From: Nocardiopsis gilva YIM 90087
GTDB taxonomy: Bacteria; Actinomycetota; Actinomycetes; Streptosporangiales; Streptosporangiaceae
Assembly (NCBI RefSeq): GCF_002263495.1
Contig: NZ_CP022753.1
Span: 1,054,001-1,118,000, forward strand
DNA: 64,000 bases
Reading direction: 5' to 3'
In this document: positions 35,430 through 44,930 of the stretch, piece after piece
Layout: each line of letters opens with the position of its first letter
How positions within the stretch are numbered: position 1 is the stretch's first letter
Position numbers and translations under genes: made by a program
The notes under the pieces: generated by a model
What the model was told of the DNA's origin: nothing
Databases searched by the model: none
The model's input: the letters and a program-made list of their open reading frames with translations, nothing else

Positions 35430-36572
35430 GTGGCTGAGGCATTCATCGTCGGGGCCGTCCGTACACCAGTAGGCACCAAGAAAGGGGCGCTCGCGGGCGT
35501 CCACCCGGCCGACATGGGGGCTCATGTCCTCAAGGAGCTCGTGAACCGCACCGGGGTCGACCCGGCGGCCGTCGAGGACGTGATCATGGGCTGCGTCAGC
35601 CAGGTCGGGCCGCAGGCGCTCGACCTCGCGCGCACCGCCTGGCTCTCGGCCGGGCTGCCGGAGACGACCGCGGGTGTGACCATCGACCGTCAGTGCGGCT
35701 CCTCCCAGCAGGCCGTTCACTTCGCCGCGCAGGGCGTCATGTCCGGTACCCAGGATCTGGTGGTGGCGTCCGGCGTCGAGAACATGGGCATGGTGCCGAT
35801 GGGCGCCAACGTGCAGTTCGCCCTCGACAACGGGCTGCAGCTCTTCGGCGAGGGCTGGCTGAAACGCTACGGGATGCAGGAGATCTCGCAGTTCCGCGGT
35901 GCCCAGCTGATGTGTGAGAAGTGGGGCTACAAGCGCGAGGACCTGGAGCGGTTCGCGCTGGAGAGCCACCAGCGGGCCGCCGCCGCCCGCGATGCCGGGC
36001 ACTTCGACGGCGAGATCGCCCCGATCGGCGGGCTGGCTCAGGACGAGGGTGTGCGCCCTGACACCACCCTGGAGAAGATGGCCGAGCTGAAGGCGCTGCG
36101 CGATGGCTGGGAGCTGACCGCGGCCGTCGCCAGCCAGATCTCGATCGGCGCGGGCGCCCTGCTGATCGCCTCGGAGCGCGCGGTGGAGCAGCACGGGCTG
36201 ACTCCGATGGCCCGCATCGTCCAGCTCGCCCTTCAGGGCGACGACCCCGTCTACATGCTCACCGCGCCGATTCCGGCCACCAGGGTCGCCTTGGACAAGG
36301 CCGGGCTGGGCATCGACGACATCGACGTCACCGAGATCAACGAGGCGTTCGCCCCCGTGCCGCTGGCCTGGACGCAGGAGCTGGGTGCCGACCCGGCCCG
36401 CGTCAACCCCAACGGCGGCGCGATCGCCCTGGGGCATCCGCTGGGCGCCACCGGGTCGATCCTGATGACCAAGCTCGTCCACGAGCTGCGCCGCACCGGC
36501 GGTCGCTACGGCCTGCAGACCATGTGCGAAGGCGGCGGCCAGGCCAACGTCACCATCGTCGAGCGGGTCTGA
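35430..36572 (+). CDS. Acetyl-CoA C-acyltransferase (thiolase)
   Basis: A 380-residue degradative-type thiolase that cleaves 3-ketoacyl-CoA, the last step of beta-oxidation. Active-site residues: acyl-accepting Cys in DRQCGSSQQAV (about 90), His in GGAIALGHPLGATG, second Cys in TMCEGGGQAN, and NEAFA. The sequence is of the FadA5/FadA6-like group. GTG start behind CAGGAGGACACC. The operator shared with the acyl-CoA dehydrogenase gene at 31859-33001 suggests coordinate repression. Confidence 0.93.
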   Translation: MAEAFIVGAVRTPVGTKKGALAGVHPADMGAHVLKELVNRTGVDPAAVEDVIMGCVSQVGPQALDLARTAWLSAGLPETTAGVTIDRQCGSSQQAVHFAAQGVMSGTQDLVVASGVENMGMVPMGANVQFALDNGLQLFGEGWLKRYGMQEISQFRGAQLMCEKWGYKREDLERFALESHQRAAAARDAGHFDGEIAPIGGLAQDEGVRPDTTLEKMAELKALRDGWELTAAVASQISIGAGALLIASERAVEQHGLTPMARIVQLALQGDDPVYMLTAPIPATRVALDKAGLGIDDIDVTEINEAFAPVPLAWTQELGADPARVNPNGGAIALGHPLGATGSILMTKLVHELRRTGGRYGLQTMCEGGGQANVTIVERV

Positions 36573-36621
36573 GAAGCCCCGGCGGGCCCAGGGCGGGCCG
36601 GGGCCCGCCCACGCCCTTTCC

Positions 36622-36683
36622 GTTGATCTCGGGAGTATCGCCCGAATAATCGCCGACATTCGGTCGATAACCCCGAGATCAAC
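36622..36683. repeat. 62-bp palindromic repeat, copy 3
   Basis: Arms 36622-36647 and 36658-36683 pair with three mismatches in 26; loop AATCGCCGAC is the reverse complement of copy 1's loop. Between convergent genes (thiolase and the YcaQ-type gene). Confidence 0.92.
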
Positions 36684-36694
36684 GGGGGAGCGGG

Positions 36695-37915
36695 TTAGGC
36701 CGGTCCCGCTCCGTCGGCGACGCCGTTCTCCAGGCCCAGCCACGCCGCCATCCGCGCCAGCTCGGCCCCCAGCTCCTCGGCGGTCTCCGGCGGAGCGCCG
36801 TCCTCCAGCGTCGTGCGCCGCACCTGGAGCATCCCGGCCTTGCGGTCGGCCTTGAGGTCGACCCGCGCGACCAGGCGGTCACCGAGCAGGAACGGCAGCA
36901 CGTAGTACCCGTGCACGCGCTTGGGCGCGGGGACGTAGATCTCCAACCGGTAGCGGAAGCCGAACAGCGCCTCGGTGCGGTCGCGCTCCCAGACCAGCGA
37001 GTCGAACGGGCTGAGCAGGGCGCGGGCGTCGACGCGACGCGGCACGCGGGCGCCGCGGTGCAGGTAGGCGGGGCGCTGCCAGCCCTCGACGCTGACCGGC
37101 ACCAGCTCGCCGGCGTCGACGAGGTCGTTCAGCGCGGCCCGGGCCGGGGCGGACTTGAGCCGGAAGTAGTCGCGCAGGCACTGCTCGGTGGCGACGCCGT
37201 GCGCGCGGGCCGCGATGGCCATCAGCTCGCGCCGGGCCTCGTCCGGGTCGGGGTCGGGTGCGTTCCACACCTCGGCCGGGAGCACCCGTTCGGGCAGGTC
37301 GTAGCGGCGCTCGAACTGCTTGGTGCGGCCGTGGGCGGTGACGTCACCGCACCAGAAGAGGTACTCCAGCGCCTGCTTGACCAGCGACCAGTTCCATCCC
37401 CAGTGCTCTTTGGCGCGCGGGGCGTCGTGCTCCAGGGCCGCCTCGACCTCCCGCGAGGTCGCCGGACCGATCCGCTCCACCTCGGCGCGCACCGACTTCA
37501 CCAGCTCCGGGTGGCTTTCGGCGACCCTGCGCATGGCGCCCCACGCCTCGTCGCGGGCGCGCCGCATCCGCCAGCGCAACAGCCGGTGGGTGGAGGGCGG
37601 GATGAGACTGGCCTCGTGCGCCCAGTACTCCACGAGCCGCCCGCCGCGCCGTGTGCTCGCGCGATCCAGCAGCCCGCGGTCATAGTCGCCGATCCGCGCG
37701 AACACGGGCAGGTACTGGCTCCGGGACAGCACGTTCACACTGTCGATCTGAATGACCCCGACCCGGTCGATCACCCGCTGCAGATGCCGCGCCGTCGCGG
37801 CCCCCGACGGCCGCCGATCGGCGAACCCCTGCGCCGCCAACGCGATCCGACGAGCCTGAGCGAGGGACAGGACGGAGTCACGCCGGGGGTGCGGCGCGGG
37901 GGGAGATTCGTACAT
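36695..37915 (-). CDS. YcaQ/AlkX-type DNA glycosylase (HTH_42 family)
   Basis: A 406-residue protein of the winged-helix HTH_42 family. Escherichia coli YcaQ and Streptomyces AlkX/AlkZ relatives unhook DNA interstrand crosslinks or excise bulky alkyl bases. The catalytic QxD-type motif is visible as [17 protein letters not shown] (about residues 54-70), followed by [11 protein letters not shown] and the tandem winged-helix blocks; the C-terminal barrel ends [14 protein letters not shown] 37915 has no ribosome site and may be leaderless. In antibiotic producers such enzymes can be resistance genes, but no matching cluster is adjacent. Confidence 0.87.
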   Translation of the reverse strand: MYESPPAPHPRRDSVLSLAQARRIALAAQGFADRRPSGAATARHLQRVIDRVGVIQIDSVNVLSRSQYLPVFARIGDYDRGLLDRASTRRGGRLVEYWAHEASLIPPSTHRLLRWRMRRARDEAWGAMRRVAESHPELVKSVRAEVERIGPATSREVEAALEHDAPRAKEHWGWNWSLVKQALEYLFWCGDVTAHGRTKQFERRYDLPERVLPAEVWNAPDPDPDEARRELMAIAARAHGVATEQCLRDYFRLKSAPARAALNDLVDAGELVPVSVEGWQRPAYLHRGARVPRRVDARALLSPFDSLVWERDRTEALFGFRYRLEIYVPAPKRVHGYYVLPFLLGDRLVARVDLKADRKAGMLQVRRTTLEDGAPPETAEELGAELARMAAWLGLENGVADGAGPA

Positions 37916-37968
37916 GCGTGCTAACGTACCGGCGTTGATCGCCGCGTGCCACTCCCGTCCCGATACCG

Positions 37969-38062
37969 GTGATCACCGTGGCAGGAGCCCCGGCAGTGAC
38001 AGCGGTGATCACGGCGACTGCCGGGGCAGGCCGCACGAACCGGGGACTCTCGCCGTGATCAC
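37969..38062. repeat. Nested inverted repeats with three GTGATCAC palindromes
   Basis: GTGATCAC occurs at 37969-37976, 38005-38012 and 38055-38062. Around the middle copy, GCCCCGGCAGT (37987-37997) pairs exactly with ACTGCCGGGGC (38017-38027). The region lies between the YcaQ-type start and the acyl-CoA dehydrogenase stop, both on the minus strand, so it could be both terminator and operator. Confidence 0.75.
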
Positions 38063-38089
38063 CGGTGCGATAGGGCGGCAGAGGACCGC

Positions 38090-40027
38090 TCACCCCATCT
38101 TGCGGTGGACGTCCTCCTTTTCCGAGGGGCCGGGCGTGGCGGGGGCGATCAGGGGGCCGGGGACGGAGGGGTCGATGACGCCCTCCTCCATCCACGTGTA
38201 CTGGTCGTCCAGGACACGGCGGGCGAGCTTGCCGTCGATGGTGTCGGTGTTGAACCACAGGTCGTTGAAGAGCCGGTCGATGCGCAGGCGCGACTGGTGG
38301 CAGAAGGTGTCGGCCAGCTCGTGGGCGCCCTGTCGGCGCTCGGGGTGTTCTTGGCCGTCGCTGTGGGCGCGCAGGACGACCGCGGACATGGCGAACAGCT
38401 CCGCGCCGATGTCGACGACGCGGGAGAGGAAGCCCTCCTTGGTCTGCATCCCGCCCTGCCAGCGCGACATGCCGTAGAAGGTGGAGCGGGCGAGCTTGCG
38501 CGCGTGGCGCTCGACGAACCGCAGGTGCCCGGCGAGCGGCCCGAACTCGGTGTAGGAGGACGGGTTCTGTCCCTGGCCGACGATCAGCGTGGGGAACCAG
38601 GTGGCGTAGAAGCCGCTGGCGCGGGCGAACGCCTTGGCCTTGGCAGCGTTGTCGGCGTCCGGGTCGATGATGTCCCCCGCCACGGCCAGGTGGGCGTCGA
38701 CCGCCTCGCGGGCGATGAACAGGTGCATGATCTCCGTGGACCCTTCGAAGATCCGGTTGATCCGCAGGTCGCGGAGGATCTGCTCGGCGGGGATGCCGCG
38801 TTCGCCGCGCGCGGCCAGCGAATCGGCGGTCTCGAAGCCGCGCCCGCCCCGGACCTGCACCAGTTCGTCGGCGACCTTGTAGGCCATCTCCGAGGCCCAC
38901 AGCTTGGCGATGGCGGCTTCCAGCCGGATGTCGTTGCGCTCGTCGTCGGCGAGCTGCGAGGCCAGGTCGACCATGGCCTCCATGGCATACGTCGTGGCCG
39001 CGATGAAGGAGATCTTCTTGGCGACCTCCTCGTGCTCGCCGACCGGCCGCCCCCACTGGACGCGCTCGCGCGCCCACTCGCGGGCGATCTTGGTGGACCA
39101 CTTGCCCGCCGCGACGCACATCGCCGGCAGGGACAGCCGCCCGGTGTTGAGCGTGGTCAGCGCGACCTTCAGGCCCTGACCCTCCCCGCCGATCCGGTTG
39201 GCCGCGGGCACGCGCACCTGGTGGAACCGGGTCACGCCGTTCTCCAGGCCCTTCAGGCCCATGAACCGGTTGCGGTTCTCCACGGTGATGCCCTCGGAGT
39301 CGCCCTCCACGACGAACGCCGTGATACCGCCGCGGTGTCCCTCGCTCTTCGGGACGCGGGCCATGACCACGAGCAGGTCGGCGACCACGCCGTTGGTGGT
39401 CCAGAGCTTGACGCCGTCGAGGAGGTAGGCCTCGCCGCCCTCGGTGGGGGTGGCGGTGGCGCGCAGCCGGGCCGGGTCGCTTCCGACGTCGGGTTCGGTG
39501 AGCAGGAACGCGCTGATGTCGCTGGCGGCGCAGCGCGGCAGGAACCGCTGCTTCTGCTCCTCGGTGCCGAACATCTTGATCGGCTGCGGCACACCGATCG
39601 ACTGGTGCGCCGACAGCAGGGCGCCGATCGCGGGGGAGACCGATCCGGCGAGGGTGAGGGCGCGGTTGTAGTACACCTGGCTCAGCCCGAGCCCGCCGTA
39701 AGCCTGGGGAATCTTCATGCCGAGCGCGCCCAGCTCCTTCAGGCCGCGCATGACCTCGTCGGGGATGCACTCCTCGCGCTCGATGCGCTGGGCGTCGATG
39801 GTCTCGCAGTACTTGCGCAGCCGGGCGAGGAACTCCTCGCCGGTGCGCTCCGCGGCGGCGTCCGGCCGCGGGTAGGGGTGGACGAGGTCGAGGCGGAGTC
39901 GGCCGAGGTACAGCTCCTTGCCGAAACTCGGGCGGCGCCACTCCTTTTCTCGCGCAGCCTCGGCGACCGCGCGGGACTGCCGTTCGTCCACACGCTCGGA
40001 GCCGACATCAGGATTCACCGCGGTCAT
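38090..40027 (-). CDS. Acyl-CoA dehydrogenase with C-terminal extension
   Basis: A 645-residue protein, longer than the 380-residue standard, like very-long-chain (VLCAD/ACAD9) enzymes. Residues about 85-470 are the catalytic core: FLLTEPDVGSDPARL, DGVKLWTTNGVVADLL, ERVQWGRPV, and INRIFEGSTEIMHLFIAREA, where the Glu before GST is the usual catalytic base. The last 170 residues are a helical domain that in VLCAD binds membrane. ATG 40027 has the site GAGGTG. Unlike the smaller dehydrogenase, it lacks the ACCGAA operator upstream. Confidence 0.92.
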   Translation of the reverse strand: MTAVNPDVGSERVDERQSRAVAEAAREKEWRRPSFGKELYLGRLRLDLVHPYPRPDAAAERTGEEFLARLRKYCETIDAQRIEREECIPDEVMRGLKELGALGMKIPQAYGGLGLSQVYYNRALTLAGSVSPAIGALLSAHQSIGVPQPIKMFGTEEQKQRFLPRCAASDISAFLLTEPDVGSDPARLRATATPTEGGEAYLLDGVKLWTTNGVVADLLVVMARVPKSEGHRGGITAFVVEGDSEGITVENRNRFMGLKGLENGVTRFHQVRVPAANRIGGEGQGLKVALTTLNTGRLSLPAMCVAAGKWSTKIAREWARERVQWGRPVGEHEEVAKKISFIAATTYAMEAMVDLASQLADDERNDIRLEAAIAKLWASEMAYKVADELVQVRGGRGFETADSLAARGERGIPAEQILRDLRINRIFEGSTEIMHLFIAREAVDAHLAVAGDIIDPDADNAAKAKAFARASGFYATWFPTLIVGQGQNPSSYTEFGPLAGHLRFVERHARKLARSTFYGMSRWQGGMQTKEGFLSRVVDIGAELFAMSAVVLRAHSDGQEHPERRQGAHELADTFCHQSRLRIDRLFNDLWFNTDTIDGKLARRVLDDQYTWMEEGVIDPSVPGPLIAPATPGPSEKEDVHRKMG

Positions 40028-40304
40028 ACGGGGATCACCTCATCACGGGGGAGCCACGCGCAACGGTCCGTCAAACCGTCGGGCGGTGCTGCGGCACGGT
40101 GCGCGGTGGAGCCGGGTACGTGTGCGTCTGTCTGCGTCGTCCAACGTGCAATACACGTGGCGTATGTCACTTGATTACCCGCCAGTAGCCCGGCTGAAGC
40201 ATCCTTCGCGGCGTTCTCGCATCCGAATCGGGGCGGTCTCGTGCCGCTCCCGCCCCCGCCGGGCCGCGTACCCGGGATCCCGCCCCCGGGACCGGGGCCA
40301 CGGC

Positions 40305-41729
40305 TCACGCCGCCGTGTCGTCGTGCCGGAGCGGAAGCACCACCGTGACCGCGGTGCCCGCTCCGGGCGCCGAGGTGATGTCGACGTCCCCGTGGTGCGC
40401 GGCCGCGATGGCGTGCACGATCGACAGCCCCAGCCCGCTGCCGCCGCCCGGCTCGCGCGTGCCCCGGTAGAAGCGGTCGAAGGCGCGCCGCAGGTCTTCC
40501 TCGCTCATCCCGGGGCCCTCGTCGCTCACCCGCAGTACGGCGACGCCTTCGGCGTCCCTGCTCTCCAGCCAGACGGCGGCCTGGGTCCCCGCGGGCGTGT
40601 GCTCGCGGACGTTGCCCAGCAGATTCGCCACGACCTGGCGGATGCGCGCCTCGTCCACATCGCACCACAGCTCCTCGGGGGCCTCCAGCGAGATCGCGCG
40701 GTCGGGCTCCAGCGTGCGGCCGTCCTCGACCATGTCGCGGACCGCCGAGGCGAGGTCGGCGCGGCCCAGCTGCAGGGAACCGACCCGGTCCAGCCGGGCC
40801 AGTTCCAGCAGCTCGGCGACCAGCCGACTCATCCGCTCCGCCTCGTCCTCGATGCGGCGCATGGCATCGGGCAGCTCTCCGGTGGGGATCGCCCCCTGCC
40901 GGTAGAGCTCGGAGTAGCCGAGGATCGTCGTCAGCGGAGTGCGCAGCTCGTGCGAGGCGTCGGCGGCGAACGCGCGGACGCGCTGCTCGGAAGCGCGCTG
41001 GGCGTCGAAGGCGTGTTCTAGGCGGCGCAGCATCGTGTTGATCGCCCCCGCGAGCCGCCCGGCCTCGCTGAAGGACTCCGATCCCGGCATGCGGGCGGAC
41101 AGGTCGGAGCCGGTGCTGATGCGGTCGGCGGTCGTCGCCATCCGGCTGAGCGGTTCGAGGCCGCGGATGATCAGCCAGCGTCCGGCCATCGTGAGGGCGG
41201 TCAGCAGCAGGAGGACGGTGATCAGCTGGGTGAGGACCAGCTGCCAGGAGTACTCCTCGCGGTCGTTGGTGGGCACGCCGGTGACCAGGATCGAGCCGGT
41301 CCGCATCCGCGCGGTCGCCCGGTGCGGGGGGACGGACGCGTCGCCCCCCTCCAGCTGGAAGATCTCGCCGTCGCGGGCGCGGGCGGTGAGCTCCTCCAGG
41401 GGGAGCGCCGCGATGCGGTCGAGGACGACGTCCTCGCGCATGGCGTCGCCGAACACCTGCTGGACGTCGCCGGTACGGGGGTCGAGCAGCACCACGATGT
41501 AGGGGGAGGAGCTGGGTGCGTCCACGCCCACCGGGGGGATGTCGTTGTCCAGCCGCACCATGGCGCGTTCGGCGGCGAGCACGAGCTGGGCGTCGAGTCG
41601 CTCGGTGATGAACGTCCGCAGGGTCAGGAAGCCGACGACGCAGGTGAGGAGGAGACCGGCGCCGGTGACGCTGAGCAGCCCGATGAGGAGTCGCGCGCGC
41701 AGCGATCGGCCGGGCACTCCGTGCAGCAT
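40305..41729 (-). CDS. Sensor histidine kinase
   Basis: A 474-residue OmpR-partner kinase. Transmembrane helices at about 12-36 and 163-185 flank an extracellular sensor domain of about 125 residues; HAMP follows (IRGLEPLSRMATTADRI), then the dimerisation and phosphoacceptor box (ADASHELRTPLTTILGY, about residue 262), N box (NLLGNVREHTP), G1 (DEGPGMSEED), F and G2 (FYRGTREPGGGSGLGLSIV). Resembles TrcS/TcrY-type kinases. 83 bp after its response regulator, in one operon. Signal unknown. Confidence 0.93.
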   Translation of the reverse strand: MLHGVPGRSLRARLLIGLLSVTGAGLLLTCVVGFLTLRTFITERLDAQLVLAAERAMVRLDNDIPPVGVDAPSSSPYIVVLLDPRTGDVQQVFGDAMREDVVLDRIAALPLEELTARARDGEIFQLEGGDASVPPHRATARMRTGSILVTGVPTNDREEYSWQLVLTQLITVLLLLTALTMAGRWLIIRGLEPLSRMATTADRISTGSDLSARMPGSESFSEAGRLAGAINTMLRRLEHAFDAQRASEQRVRAFAADASHELRTPLTTILGYSELYRQGAIPTGELPDAMRRIEDEAERMSRLVAELLELARLDRVGSLQLGRADLASAVRDMVEDGRTLEPDRAISLEAPEELWCDVDEARIRQVVANLLGNVREHTPAGTQAAVWLESRDAEGVAVLRVSDEGPGMSEEDLRRAFDRFYRGTREPGGGSGLGLSIVHAIAAAHHGDVDITSAPGAGTAVTVVLPLRHDDTAA

Positions 41730-41812
41730 CTGGTGGTCCGTGCTCCTGCTCGTTCGGGATCGGTGGCCGGTGGTGGCTGGTGGTCAGCGGCCGGTGGTCC
41801 GTCGTGTCTGGT

Positions 41813-42676
41813 CTAGCTGTCCGTGCCGTCCTGACGGTCCTGCGGCGGCGCGCCGGTTCCGCTCCCCGTGTCGGGTTCGGGCGTCGGCCGCCCGTCCGAT
41901 GACTCGTCCTTCCCCTTCCCCGGTCCCTCGTGTCCGGAGGAGGCGTACACCTCCGCCTTGGGCACGCGGATCGAGTACCCGACACCGCGCTTGGTGTGGA
42001 TGAGGGCCGGACCCAGGGGGTCGAGCTTGCGCCGCAGGTAGCTCACGTACGTCTCGACGATCTGGGACTGGCCCGCGTAGTCCCAGCCCCATACGTTCTC
42101 CAGCAGCTGCGCGCGGGTCAGGATCCGCCCGGCGTGGTTCATCATGTAGGCGAGCAGGCGGAACTCCGTGGGGGACAGCTCGACGGGCACGCCGGCCCGG
42201 CGAACGCCCCACGTCCGCTCGTTGAGTTCGAGGTCGGCCACGCGCAACACGCCGTGTTCGTCGCGGGTCGCCTCGGTCACGGCGGTTTCCTCGCGCCGGG
42301 TACGCCGCAGCATCGCGTGGATCCGGGCGATGAGGGCCTCGACGGAGAAAGGCTTGGTGACATAGTCGTCACCCCCGAGGGACAGTCCGGTCACGGTGTC
42401 CGAGGGGGTGTCGCGGGCTGTCAGGTAGATCACCGGGACGTTGTCGCCGGCGTGGCGCAGCCGCTGGCAGATCTCGAAGCCGCTGATGTCGGGAAGCATC
42501 ACGTCGAGCAGGATGAGGTCGGGGTGGCGCTCGCGCGCCAGGGTGAGACCGTCGCCGCCCGTCCCGGCGGTGCTCACGCTGAAGTTGTGGAAGCGCAGTG
42601 CGGCTTGTACGAGTTCGCGGATGTTGGGCTCGTCGTCGATCACGAGCACGTGGGGGTGTGTCGTGGCCTCGATCAT
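41813..42676 (-). CDS. OmpR-family response regulator
   Basis: A 287-residue regulator: receiver domain with acidic pocket Asp14-Asp15, phospho-acceptor Asp58 (LILLDVMLPD) and Lys108 (YVTKPF); winged-helix DNA-binding domain (LSPTEFRLLAYMMNHAGRIL, ETYVSYLRRKLDPLG, HTKRGVGYSIR). An additional disordered C-terminal tail of about 55 residues, rich in Gly/Asp/Pro, is longer than usual. ATG 42676; upstream 340 bp contain no gene but a strong hairpin. Partner is the kinase just downstream. Confidence 0.94.
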   Translation of the reverse strand: MIEATTHPHVLVIDDEPNIRELVQAALRFHNFSVSTAGTGGDGLTLARERHPDLILLDVMLPDISGFEICQRLRHAGDNVPVIYLTARDTPSDTVTGLSLGGDDYVTKPFSVEALIARIHAMLRRTRREETAVTEATRDEHGVLRVADLELNERTWGVRRAGVPVELSPTEFRLLAYMMNHAGRILTRAQLLENVWGWDYAGQSQIVETYVSYLRRKLDPLGPALIHTKRGVGYSIRVPKAEVYASSGHEGPGKGKDESSDGRPTPEPDTGSGTGAPPQDRQDGTDS

Positions 42677-43018
42677 GTGTCACCTCGGAGATGGGGCCCA
42701 TGCCCCAGCGGATTCAGTCCCCATGATGCCGTAGAGCGGGGGCGCCCTTGGTGGGACACATGCGTCACGCTGGGCAATCACCCGATTTCATGGGGCGAAT
42801 CCGCGGGATCTTGTGAACCGGGAGGGCGCGCCGGACATCAAATCTGACGTGGCGGACCACGGTTCGTACGCGTGCCGGGGTACGTGCGGAGAGGTCTCGG
42901 TGTGGAGGACGGCCACACCGAGACCTCGTTCCACTGCTACGGCACCGTCCAGCGGTTCCACTCCACGCCCCGCCGTCGGACGCCTTCGCGCGGGCGCGAG
43001 GGGCGCTAGCCTGGCGGT
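42677..43018. other. 342-bp divergent intergenic region
   Basis: Separates the divergent response-regulator and exonuclease genes. No credible protein gene. It contains a 15-bp perfect hairpin (42891-42927), which is unexpected between two divergent starts and may end a small RNA. Confidence 0.5.
42891..42927. terminator. Orphan 15-bp perfect hairpin
   Basis: GAGGTCTCGGTGTGG (42891-42905), loop AGGACGG, CCACACCGAGACCTC (42913-42927), then GTTCC. No annotated gene ends near it. Confidence 0.6.
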
Positions 43019-43822
43019 GTGCGAATTGCTACGTGGAACGTGAACAGTATCCGGGCGCGAGCCGAGCGGGTCGCCGCCTGGATCGAGCGCAGCGATGTCG
43101 ACGTCGTCGCCATCCAGGAAACGAAGTGCCGCGACGACCAGTTCCCGGCGACCATCTTCGCCGACCTCGGCTACGAAGTCGCCCACCACGGGCTGTCGCA
43201 GTGGAACGGCGTCGCGATCGCCTCCCGGGTCGGGCTGGACGACGTACGGATCGGTTTCCCCGAGCAGCCGGGGTGGGGCGACCCCGCCGCTCCGGAGGCC
43301 CGCGCCATCGGCGCCACCTGCAACGGCGTCCAGGTCTGGAGCCTGTACGTGCCGAACGGGCGCGAGATCGACGACCCGCACTACACCTACAAGCTGGACT
43401 GGCTGGAGAAGCTGCGCGCGTACGGCACGACGCGGTTGGCCGAGAAGCCCGACGCGCAGATCGCACTCTGCGGTGACTTCAATGTGGCCCCGCAGGACGA
43501 CGACGTGTGGGACATGGCCGAGTTCGAGGGCAAGACGCACGTGACCAAGGCCGAGCGCGAGGCGTTCACGGCGCTCGTCGACGCTGGATTCGCCGAGGTC
43601 GTCCGCCCGTACGCCCCCGGGCCGGGCGTCTACACCTTCTGGGATTACCAGGCGCTGTCGTTCCCCAAGAAGAAGGGCATGCGCATCGACTTCGCCCTCC
43701 TGTCCCCGGCGCTGGCCGGACGGGTGTCCGGCGCGAAGATCGACCGTGAGGAGCGCAAGGGCAAGGGGGCGTCCGACCACGCCCCGGTGATCGTCGACCT
43801 CGACGGCCCGTCCGAAGCTTAG
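43019..43822 (+). CDS. xth: Exodeoxyribonuclease III
   Basis: A 267-residue Mg-dependent AP endonuclease/3'-5' exonuclease of base excision repair. Motifs: MRIATWNVNSIRAR with Asn7, AIQETKC with metal-ligand Glu34, LYVPNGREID, CGDFNVAP, WDYQALSFPKKKGMRIDF and the C-terminal SDHAPVIVDL with catalytic His. GTG start at 43019; upstream ribosome site is poor. A hairpin terminator follows 80 bases after the stop. Confidence 0.94.
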   Translation: MRIATWNVNSIRARAERVAAWIERSDVDVVAIQETKCRDDQFPATIFADLGYEVAHHGLSQWNGVAIASRVGLDDVRIGFPEQPGWGDPAAPEARAIGATCNGVQVWSLYVPNGREIDDPHYTYKLDWLEKLRAYGTTRLAEKPDAQIALCGDFNVAPQDDDVWDMAEFEGKTHVTKAEREAFTALVDAGFAEVVRPYAPGPGVYTFWDYQALSFPKKKGMRIDFALLSPALAGRVSGAKIDREERKGKGASDHAPVIVDLDGPSEA

Positions 43823-43903
43823 TACCAGGACACAGGACAGAAGAGCGCATGAGCGGCGTTCCGCCGTCCGCGACGGTCCCGCCGCCTCACCGCAGGTGAA
43901 ACC

Positions 43904-43928
43904 GGCCCACGGCGCAGCGCCGTGGGCC
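43904..43928 (+). terminator. Terminator after exonuclease III
   Basis: GGCCCACGGC (43904-43913), loop GCAGC, GCCGTGGGCC (43919-43928): a perfect 10-bp stem. Confidence 0.75.
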
Positions 43929-44021
43929 GCCTTCTTGGGCGTCTTCGCCAGGGATCGGCCGCCATCCTCCGACCCCCACGGCGTGGAACCGGTGCGGCCG
44001 GCGGCCGGTAACGTACCTCCC

Positions 44022-44930
44022 GTGACTGGAGCAGCAGCGCCGCGCATCGCGGTATTCGGCAGCATCAACATGGACCTCGTCGCCTACGTGGACGTGGCCC
44101 CGTCCAGCGGGGAGACCGTCAGCGGGACGGCGTTCCGCGAGGTCCCCGGCGGCAAGGGGGCCAACCAGGCCGTCGCGGCGGCGCGGGCGGGGGGCGACGT
44201 GTCCTTCCTCGGAGCCGTGGGCGACGATGCGTTCGGCACGCAGCTCCGCAGCAACCTGGTGGAGACCGGGGTCGACGTGTCCGGGCTCCGAACGGAGGAG
44301 GGGTCGTCCGGCATCGCGCACATCGTTGTCGAGGACAGCGGGGACAACCGCATCATCGTCGTCCCCGCCGCCAACGGAACGGTGACCTCCTTGCGCGCGG
44401 GTGACGAGCGGCAGATCGAGGGTGCGGCCGCGCTGCTGCTGCAGCTGGAGCTCCCGATGGACGGGGTGATCGCGGCGGCCCGCGCCGGACGCGGGCTGGG
44501 CGTGCCCACCGTCCTCACCCCGGCCCCGGCGCGCGAGCTGCCGGACGAGCTGCTCGACGCCGTCGACCTCATCGTGCCCAACCAGCACGAGGCCGCCGCC
44601 ATCACCGGCGAGACCGAGCCGCGCCGTGCACTCGATGCGCTCCTCCAGCGCGTCCCGGAGGCGATCATCACCCTGGGTGAAGACGGTTCGATCCACGGTC
44701 GCCGCGGCGCGGAGCCCGTCACGGTCCCGGCCGACAAGGTGACGCCCGTGGACACGACGGCCGCCGGCGACACGTTCTGCGGCGCGTTCGCCGTGGCCCG
44801 TGCCGAGGGGCGTGCTCCCGCCGACGCACTGCGGTTCGCCTCGGCCGCTTCCGCGCTGTCGGTGCAGCGGCAGGGCGCGGGGACGTCGATGCCCACCCGC
44901 GCGGAGATCGACTCCTTCATCGCGGGCTGA
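44022..44930 (+). CDS. rbsK: Ribokinase (PfkB family)
   Basis: A 302-residue PfkB-family kinase that phosphorylates ribose (or a related sugar). Motifs: FGSINMDLVAYVDVAP, PGGKGANQAVAAARAG (substrate site), LTPAPARELP, VPNQHEAAAITG, ITLGEDG, and the ATP/catalytic signature DTTAAGDTFCGAFAVA with the catalytic Asp. The GTG at 44022 directly follows ACCTCCC and lacks a ribosome site; TAACGT 12 bases upstream could be the -10 box of a leaderless transcript. No ribose transporter is adjacent, so nucleoside salvage is likely. Confidence 0.9.
   Translation: MTGAAAPRIAVFGSINMDLVAYVDVAPSSGETVSGTAFREVPGGKGANQAVAAARAGGDVSFLGAVGDDAFGTQLRSNLVETGVDVSGLRTEEGSSGIAHIVVEDSGDNRIIVVPAANGTVTSLRAGDERQIEGAAALLLQLELPMDGVIAAARAGRGLGVPTVLTPAPARELPDELLDAVDLIVPNQHEAAAITGETEPRRALDALLQRVPEAIITLGEDGSIHGRRGAEPVTVPADKVTPVDTTAAGDTFCGAFAVARAEGRAPADALRFASAASALSVQRQGAGTSMPTRAEIDSFIAG

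Noticed and set aside
40130-40170. Possible dyad ACGTG-CAATA-CACGT before the large acyl-CoA dehydrogenase
   Set aside because: Only five-base arms, no second occurrence, so not distinguishable from chance.
42813-43043. Small plus-strand ORF before exonuclease III
   Set aside because: Overlaps the orphan hairpin and the xth start, has no family similarity and no ribosome site.
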